Shown in pieces: positions 1 to 9,000 of a stretch of 64,000 nt of DNA. Under the pieces are notes generated by a model. That model did no database searches, was not told the origin of the DNA, and saw nothing but the letters and a program-made list of their open reading frames with translations. This DNA comes from Saccharothrix saharensis. Its GTDB lineage: Bacteria; Actinomycetota; Actinomycetes; Mycobacteriales; Pseudonocardiaceae. The translations under genes were made by a program, and so were the position numbers. Where the stretch lies: assembly GCF_006716745.1 (NCBI RefSeq), contig NZ_VFPP01000001.1, positions 8,860,968 through 8,924,967 of the forward strand, read 5' to 3'. Each line of letters starts with the position of its first letter. The stretch's first letter is position 1.

Positions 1-3000
1 CCGGAGCTGCGGCTGGCGGAGCACAACCTGACCGTCCAAACAGGACAGACGTCGTGGCCGCACCCGGACCGGCCGCTGGTGGCGGGGGTGAGCTCGTTCG
101 GCATGGGCGGCACGAACTGCCACGTGGTCGTCTCCGAACCGCCGGCGCCGACGACGAACGCGAACGCACCGGCCACCGCGGCCGAGGACGGCTTCGCGGT
201 GGTGCCGGTTTCCGGGCGCACGCCCGAGGCGTTGCGGGCGCACGCGGCCCTCATCCGGGACACCGGAGGCGAGCCGCGCGACCTGGGCTGGTCCCTCGCC
301 ACCACGCGCACGTCCTTCGAGCACCGGGCCGTCGTGCTCGCGTCCGACCGCGCCTCCCTCGACACCGGCCTGGACGCCGTCGCCGACGGCGTGCCCGCGC
401 CGAACGTGGTCAGCGGCACGGTCGCGGACGGCACGCTCGGCGTCGTCTTCACCGGTCAGGGCGCGCAGCGCGCCGGCATGGGCGCCGAGCTGCACCGCGC
501 GTTCCCGGTGTTCGCCGAGGCGTTCGACGAGGTCTGCGCACACCTCGACCCCGACCTGCGCGACGTCATCACCTCGGGCGAGGGCCTGGACGACACCGCC
601 TGGACGCAACCCGCCCTGTTCGCCGTGGAGGTGGCCGCCTACCGGCTGGCCGAGTCGTGGGGCCTCGCGCCGCAGGTCGTGCTGGGCCACTCCATCGGCG
701 AGATCGCCGCCGCCCACGTGGCCGGCATCCTCTCCCTGCCCGACGCCTGCGCCCTGGTGAGCGCGCGCGGCAGGTTGATGGGGGCACTGCCCGCCGGTGG
801 CGCGATGGTCGCGGTGGAGGCGGCCGAGGACGAGCTGGACCTCCCGGACGGCGTCGCGCTCGCGGCGGTCAACGGTCCGCGCGCGGTCGTGCTGTCGGGG
901 GCCGAGGACGCCGTCCTGGCCTACGTCGGGACGGTGGGCCACCGCACGAAGCAGCTCACCGTGAGCCACGCGTTCCACTCGCCGCTCATGGACCCGATGC
1001 TGGACGAGTTCCGCGACGTGGTGCGCGGCCTCACGTTCCACCCGCCGGTCATCCCGGTGGTGTCGACCGTGCGCCCCGACGCCGACCTCACCGACCCGGA
1101 GCACTGGGTCCGCCAGGTCCGCGAGCCGGTCCGGTTCCTCCAGGCCGTGCGGGCGCTGGACGTCACCACGCTGGTCGAGGTCGGACCGGACGGCGTGTGC
1201 TCGGCGATGGCGGCCGACGCGGGCGTGCGCGCGTTCCCGATGATGCGCAAGGGCCACGACGAGGTGACCACGGCGCTGACCGCGTTCGCCGCCGCCCACA
1301 CGCGCGGCGTGCCCGTCGACTGGTCCGCCCTGCACGTCGGGCGGCGCGTGAAGCTGCCCACCTACCCGTTCCAGCGCGAACGGCACTGGCTGGACGAGGA
1401 GGCCGCGCCGGTCCGGGTCGAACGGTCGGCGGACGCCGCGAACCTGGTGCTCCGGCACGTCGCCGCGGTGCTCGGCGCGGACCCCGGCAAGGTGGACCCG
1501 CGCCGCCCGTTCCGCGACCTGGGGTTCGACTCGCTGATGGGCGTGGAGCTGCGGGAGAACCTGGCCGCCGCGACCGGCCGCGCCCTGCCCACCGGCCTGC
1601 TGTTCGACCACCCCACGCCGCAGGCCGTCATCGCCTACCTGCAGGACGACGACGTCGCCGAGGAGACCTTCGAGCAGCGCGGGCAGCACGACGAGCCGAT
1701 CGCGATCGTCGGCATGGCGTGCCGCTTCCCCGGCGGCGTGGAGTCGCCGGAGGACCTGTGGCGGCTGGTCGCCGAGGGCCGGGACGCGATCGGGGAGTTC
1801 CCGACCGACCGCGGCTGGTCGGGTGACCTCTACCACCCCGACCCGGACCGCTCGGGCACGAGCTACGTGCGGGAGGGCGGCTTCCTCGCCGGCGCGGCCG
1901 AGTTCGACCCGGCGTTCTTCGGCATCTCGCCGCGCGAGGCGTTGGCGATGGACCCGCAGCAGCGGTTGCTGCTCCAGACCGCGTGGGAGGCCGTCGAACG
2001 GGCGGGCGTCGACCCGGAGTCGTTGCGCGGCAGCCGGACCGGCGTGTTCGTCGGCGGCACGGCGGGCGACTACGGACCCCGGATGCACGAGGCGTCGGAC
2101 CAGGCCGAGGGGCACGTGCTGACCGGCGCGACGCCGAGCGTGATGTCGGGCCGCATCGCCTACCAGCTCGGGCTGGTCGGACCCGCGCTCACCGTGGACA
2201 CGGCGTGCTCGTCGTCCCTGGTGGCCCTGCACCTCGCGGTGCGGTCGCTGCGCAGCGGTGAGTCCAGCGCGGCCATCGCGGGCGGCGTCACGGTCATGGC
2301 CACGCCCGGCATGTTCCTGGAGTTCTCCCGCCAGCACGGGCTTGCCGCCGACGCGCGCTGCAAGTCGTTCTCCGCCGACGCGGACGGCACGGCGTGGGCC
2401 GAGGGCGTCGGCGTGGTCATGTTGGAACGGCTGTCCGACGCCCGTCGCAACAGTCGCCGGGTGCTGGCCGTCATCCGCGGCAGCGCGATCAACTCCGACG
2501 GCGCGTCCAACGGCCTCACCGCCCCCAACGGCCGGTCGCAGCAGCACGTGATCCGGCAGGCGCTGGCCGACGCCGGGCTGGAGCCGGCCGAGGTGGACCT
2601 GGTGGAGGCGCACGGCACCGGCACGTCGTTGGGCGACCCGATCGAGGCCGAGGCCATCCTCGCCACCTACGGCCGCGACCGCGACGAGCCGCTGTGGCTG
2701 GGCTCGCTCAAGTCCAACATCGGCCACGCGCAGGCGGCGGCCGGCGTCGGTGGCGTGATCAAGCTGGTGGAGGCGATGCGGCACGGCGTCATGCCGCGCA
2801 CCCTGCACGTCGGTGAGCCGACCCCGAAGGTCGACTGGACGGCGGGCAAGGTCGAGCTGCTGGCCGACGCGCGCGAGTGGCCCGAGCCCCGGCGGGCGGG
2901 CATCTCGTCGTTCGGCATCAGCGGAACCAACGCGCACCTGGTGCTGGAGCAGGGCGACGTGCACGAGCCGACGCGCGCCGAGGTGACCACGCCCGTGCCT

Positions 3001-6000
3001 TGGGTGTCCAGCGGCCGGGACGCCGAGGCCGCCGTCGCCGGCCTGGACCGGGTCCGCGGTCGGACCGACGTCGCCGAGGTGGCCCGCGCGCTGGCCGGCC
3101 GCACGCGCTTCGACCACCGGGCCGTCCTGGTCGGCACCACGCCCGAGGACTTCGCCACCGCCGCGCCGCTCACCGGCCGCGCGGTCCCCGACGGCCGCAC
3201 GGCGGTGCTGTTCACCGGTCAGGGCGCGCAGCGCGCGGGCATGGGACGTGAGCTGTACGAGGCGTTCCCCGTGTTCGCCCGCGCCCTGGACGAGGTCGTG
3301 GACGCCTTCGCGCCGCACCTGGACGTGCCGCTGAAGGACCTGATGTTCGGCGACCGCCCGGAACTGCACGAGACCCGCTGCACCCAGCCCGCCCTGTTCG
3401 CCTTCGAGACCGCCCTGTTCCGGCTGGCCGAGCACCACGGACTCGTCCCGGACCTGGTGGCCGGGCACTCCATCGGCGAGCTGGTCGCCGCGCACGTCGC
3501 GGGCGTGCTCACGCTCGACGACGCGGCCAGGCTGGTCGCCGCACGCGGCCGGCTCATGCAGGCGGCCCGGCCCGGCGGCGTGATGATCTCCGTGCAGGCG
3601 GGCGAAGCCGACCTCGGCGAGCTGCCCGCCGGCGTGGCGCTCGCGGCCGTGAACAGCCCGACCTCGCTCGTGCTGGCCGGTGACGAGGATGCCGTCACGG
3701 CGTTCGCGAGCCGGTTCCCACGCGCCCGGAAGCTCCAGGTCAGCCATGCGTTCCACTCGCCGCACATGGACGACGTGCTGGACGAGTTCCGCGCGGTCGC
3801 CGCGACGGTCACCCACCACGAGGCGCGCATCCCGGTGATCTCCACGGTGACCGGCGCGCCGCTCGTCCCCGACGCCGACCACTGGACGCGCCAGATCCGC
3901 GGCACGGTCCGCTTCCTGGACGCCGTGCGCGGCCTGGAGCGGCACGGCGCGGCGGTGTTCGTGGAGGTCGGCCCGGACGCGGTGCTCGCGCCGCTCGCGC
4001 AGGCCGCCGGCGTCACGGCGGTGTCGCTGGGACGCGCGAACCGACCCGAGCCGGTGACGGCGGTGTGGGGCATGGCGCACGCGCACGCCCACGGCGCGCC
4101 GCTGGACGTCGCCTCGTTCGTGCCCGGCGCGGACCGCGCGGACGACCTGCCGACCTACCCGTTCCGCCGCGACCACTACTGGCTCACCGCCCAGCCCCGC
4201 GCCACCGGCCTCGTCACCACGGCGGTGGAGCTGGCCGAACGGGACGAGGTCGTGCTCACCGGCGAGGTGTCGCTGACCGCGCAGCCGTGGCTGGCCGGTC
4301 ACGTGGTCAACGGCTCGGTGCTGGTGCCGGGCACGGCGTTCCTGGAGCTGGCGCTGGCGGCGGGGGAGCGGGTCGGCCTGCCGCGCGTGGAGGACCTGAC
4401 CCTGGAAGCGCCGCTGGTCGTGCCGGAGACCGGGTCGGTGCCGGTCCAGGTCACCGTGCGGGAGGGCCGGTTCACCGTGCACTCGCGCCAGGACACCTGG
4501 CAGCGGCACGCCTCCGGCACGCTCACCGAGGCCGCCACCGCGGCCGAGCCGTTCCCCTGGCCCCCGGAGGTCGACGAAGAGCCGATCGACGACGCCTACG
4601 ACCGCCTGGCCGCGCTCGGCTACGACTACGGCGACCCGTTCCGCGGCCTGCGGGCGCTGTGGCGCGACGGCGACACGGTCTACGCCGAGGTCGCGATCAC
4701 CGCGCCGGCCAAGGGCTTCGCGGTCCACCCGGCGTTGCTGGACGCCGTGCTGCACCCGCTCGTGCTCGAACCGGCCGGTGAAGGCCGGATCAGGCTGCCG
4801 TTCGCGTGGAGCGGGGTGGAGCTGAACGCGGCCGGCGCGACCGGGCTGCGCGTCCGCATCACGCCCGACGGCGGCGACACGTTCGCCGTGGACGTCGCCG
4901 ACCCGGCGGGCGTGCCGCTGGGGCGCATCGACGGCATCACGTTGCGCGCCGTCGCCAAGGACGCCCTCGCGGGCAGCTCCACGTTCGGCGTCACCTGGAC
5001 CGAGGTCGCGGGGGACGAGCCGGTGGGCGACCTGGTGGTCGTGCCGCCGGCCGGGACCGACGACCCGCGGGTGGCCGTGCGCCGGGCGTTGGGGCTGGTG
5101 AAGGACTGGCTCGCCGAGGAGCACGACCCGGGCGACCGGCTGGTGTTCCACACCCGGCGTTCGGTCGCGGCCCAACCGGGCGAGCCGGTGGGCGACCTGG
5201 CCAACGCCGCCGTGTGGGGCCTGGTGCGGGTCGTGCAGTCCGAGCACCCGGACCGCGTGGTCGTGGTGGACGCCGAGGACGCCGACGCGGTGCCCGCCGC
5301 CGTCGCGACCGGTGAGCCGCAGGTCGCCGTGCGGGACGGCCGGCACCTCGTGCCGCGCCTGACCCGGACCGAGCTGGGTGAGCCCGTGCGGCTGCACGGC
5401 ACCGTGCTCGTGACCGGCGGCACGGGCGGGCTCGGCGCGCTGGTCGCCCGGCACCTGCACGACCGGCACGGCGTGCGCGACCTGCTGCTGGTCAGCAGGC
5501 GCGGCCTGGACGCGCCCGGCGCGCGGGAACTGGCCGAAGAGCTGGGCGCGCGCGTGGCCGCGGTCGACGTGGCCGACCGTGAGGCGTTGGCCGAGCTGTT
5601 GGCCGGCGAGCGGATCACCGCCGTCGTGCACGCCGCCGGCGTGCTGGACGACGCGACCACCACGGCGTTGACCGACGAGCAGGTGGACCGGGTCCTGGCA
5701 CCCAAGGCGCTCGCCGCCCGCCACCTGCACGAGCTGGCCGGCGACGTCGAGGCGTTCGTGCTGTTCTCCTCGATCTCCGGCGTGCTCGGCACGGCGGGCC
5801 AGGGCAACTACGCCGCCGCCAACACCTACCTCGACGCCCTGGCCGCGCACCGCCGCGCGCAGGGCCTGCCCGCGGTGTCGCTGGCGTGGGGCCTGTGGGA
5901 CGCGGGCATGGGCGAGACGCTGGGCGAGGCCGACCTGGCGCGCTGGGCACGCGCCGGTGTCGCCCCGCTCGACCCGAAGCGCGGCCTGGCGCTGTTCGAC

Positions 6001-9000
6001 CGCGCGCTCGCGGGTGACGCGGGCCTGCTCGTCCCCGCCGCGCTGGACCCGTCGCGAGTGGACGGTGACGTGCCGCCGCCGTTGCGCGGCCTGGTGAAGC
6101 GGCGTGCCGTGAAGACAGTGTCGACCACGTTGACCGAAGCGAACGCGCTGGACCTGGTGCGCTCGCTGGCCGCCGCCGCGCTCGGCCACGCCGACGGCAC
6201 CGCGGTCGACCCGGAGAAGGCGTTCCGGGACCAGGGCTTCGACTCGCTGGCGGGCGTCGACCTGCGCAACCGGCTGATCGCGGCCACCGGGCGCAAGCTG
6301 CCCACGACGCTCGTCTTCGACCACCCCACGCCGACCGCGCTGGCCGCGTTCCTGGTGGCGGGCAACCGGAAGGCGGAGCGGAAGGTCGCGGCCCGCGCGG
6401 ACGAGCCGATCGCGATCGTCGGCATGGCGTGCCGCTACCCGGGCGGGGTGAAGTCGCCGGAGGACCTGTGGCGGCTGGTCGCCGAGGGCCGGGACGCCAT
6501 CTCGGAGTTCCCGGCCAACCGCGGCTGGGACGTCGACGCGCTCTACGACCCGGACCCGGAGAAGCTGGGCACCACCTACACCCGGCACGGCGGGTTCCTG
6601 CACGACGCCGACCTGTTCGACGCGGGCTTCTTCGGCATGGCGCCGCGCGAGGCGCTGGCGACCGACCCGCAGCAGCGGCTGCTGCTGGAGACGGCCTGGG
6701 AGGCGTTCGAGGACGCGGGCATCGACCCGACGGCCCTGCGCGGCAGCCGGTCCGGCGTGTTCACCGGCGTGATGTACGACGACTACGCCTCACGCCTGCC
6801 CGAGACGCCCGACGAGGTCGAGGGCTTCCTGTTGGCGGGCAACACCTCCAGCGTGATCTCCGGCCGGCTCGCCTACACCTACGGCCTGGAGGGCCCGGCC
6901 ATCACGGTCGACACGGCGTGCTCGTCGTCGCTGGTGGCGCTGCACCTGGCGGCGCAGGCGCTGCGCAACGGCGAGTGCGACCTGGCCCTGGCGGGCGGCG
7001 TCACGGTGATGGCCGGGCCGAGCACGTTCATCGAGTTCTCCCGCCAGCGCGGGCTGTCGGCGGACGGCCGCTGCAAGTCGTTCTCCGCCGACGCGGACGG
7101 CACCGGCTGGTCCGAGGGCGTCGGCCTGCTGGTGGTCGAACGGCTCTCCGACGCGCGCAAGCGCGGCCACCGCGTGCTGGCCGTGGTGCGCGGCTCGGCG
7201 GTGAACTCCGACGGTGCGTCCAACGGCCTCACCGCGCCCAACGGGCCGTCCCAGGAACGGGTGATCGAGGCGGCGCTCTCGGCCGCCCGGCTGTCCCCGG
7301 CGGACGTCGACCTGGTCGAGGCGCACGGCACCGGGACGAAGCTCGGCGACCCGATCGAGGCGCAGGCGCTGCTGGCCACCTACGGCCAGGACCGCGAGGA
7401 GCCGCTGTGGCTGGGCTCGCTGAAGTCCAACATCGGCCACGCGCAGGCGGCGGCCGGTGTCGGCGGGATCATCAAGGTGGTGCAGGCGATGCGGCACGGC
7501 GTGATGCCGCGCACCCTGCACGTCGGCGAGCCGTCACCGCACGTGGACTGGTCGTCCGGCGCGGTGGAACTGCTGACCGAGCCCCGCGAGTGGCGTGCCG
7601 GCCGTCCGCGTCGCGCGGCGGTGTCGTCGTTCGGCATCAGCGGCACGAACGCGCACGTCGTGCTCGAACAGGGGCCGGAGCCCGCGGCGGCCGACCGCGT
7701 CACGCCCGAGGTGGTGCCGTGGGTGCTGTCCGCCCGGGACGACGAGGCGCTGCGCGCCCAGGCCGCGGCCCTGCACGCACACCTCGTCGAGCACCCCGAC
7801 CTGGACCCGGCCGACGTCGGCCTGACCCTGTCCCGCCGGGCGCTGCTCGACCGCCGCGCGGTGGTCTTCGGCCGGGACGCCCTGCTCGGCGACCTGCCCG
7901 TCGGCGACGGCGAGGGGCGTGGCAGGACCGCGTTCCTGTTCACCGGCCAGGGCAGTCAGCGGGTCGGCATGGGACGGGAGCTGTACGAGGCGTCGCCGGT
8001 GTTCCGGCAGGCGTTGGACGACATCTGCGCGCACCTGGACCCGGTGCTGGACCGCCCGCTCAAGGCGGTGCTGTTCGCCGAGCCGGACTCGGCCGACTCC
8101 GCGCTGCTCGGGCAGACCGCGTTCACGCAAGCCGCGCTGTTCGCCGTGGAGGTCGCGCTGTACCGGTTCGTCGAGCACCACGGCGTGCGCCCGGACTACC
8201 TGTTCGGCCACTCGGTCGGCGAGGTGGCCGCCGCGCACGTCGCGGGCGTCCTCGACCTGGCGGACGCCTGCACGCTGGTCGCCGCGCGCGGCCGGGCCAT
8301 GCAGTCGGCGCGCGACGACGGCGCGATGGCGGCGATCGAGGCGACCGAGGACGAGGTGCGGGCGTCGCTGCACGGTGTGCTGGCGGTGGCCGCGCTGAAC
8401 GCGCCCCGCTCGACCGTCGTGTCCGGTGACGAGGCGGCGGTGGCGCGGGCGGTCGCGGAGTGGTCGGCCCGGGGCCGCCGCACGCGCCGGCTGCCGGTCA
8501 GCCACGCGTTCCACTCGCCGCACATGGACGAGGTGCTGGACGCGTTCCGCGCCGACCTGGCCGACGTGGTGTTCCGCGAGCCGTCGATCACCGTGGTCTC
8601 GGACGTCACGGGCGAGGTCGCGACCGTCGAGCAGCTGCGGTCGCCGGAGTACTGGGTGCGCCACATCCGGGAGGCCGTGCGCTTCCTGGACGGCGTGCGC
8701 ACGCTGGAACGGCTCGGCGTCACGGAGTTCGTGGAGCTCGGGCCGGACGGGGTGCTGACCGCGTTGACCCGGCAGTGCCTGGAGCGGGAACCGGGTTCGG
8801 CGGTGGCGGTGCTGCGCGCGGGCCGGCCGGAGCTCGACCACGCGCTGTCCGCCCTGGGCGTCCTGCACACCCGCGGCATCCCGGTGACCTGGGACTTCGG
8901 CGACGCGCGGCCGGTGACCCTGCCGGGCTACCGGTTCCAGGGACGTCGGTTCTGGTTGGACGCGCCCCGCTCCACGCGCTCGGCGGGCGAGCTGGGGCTG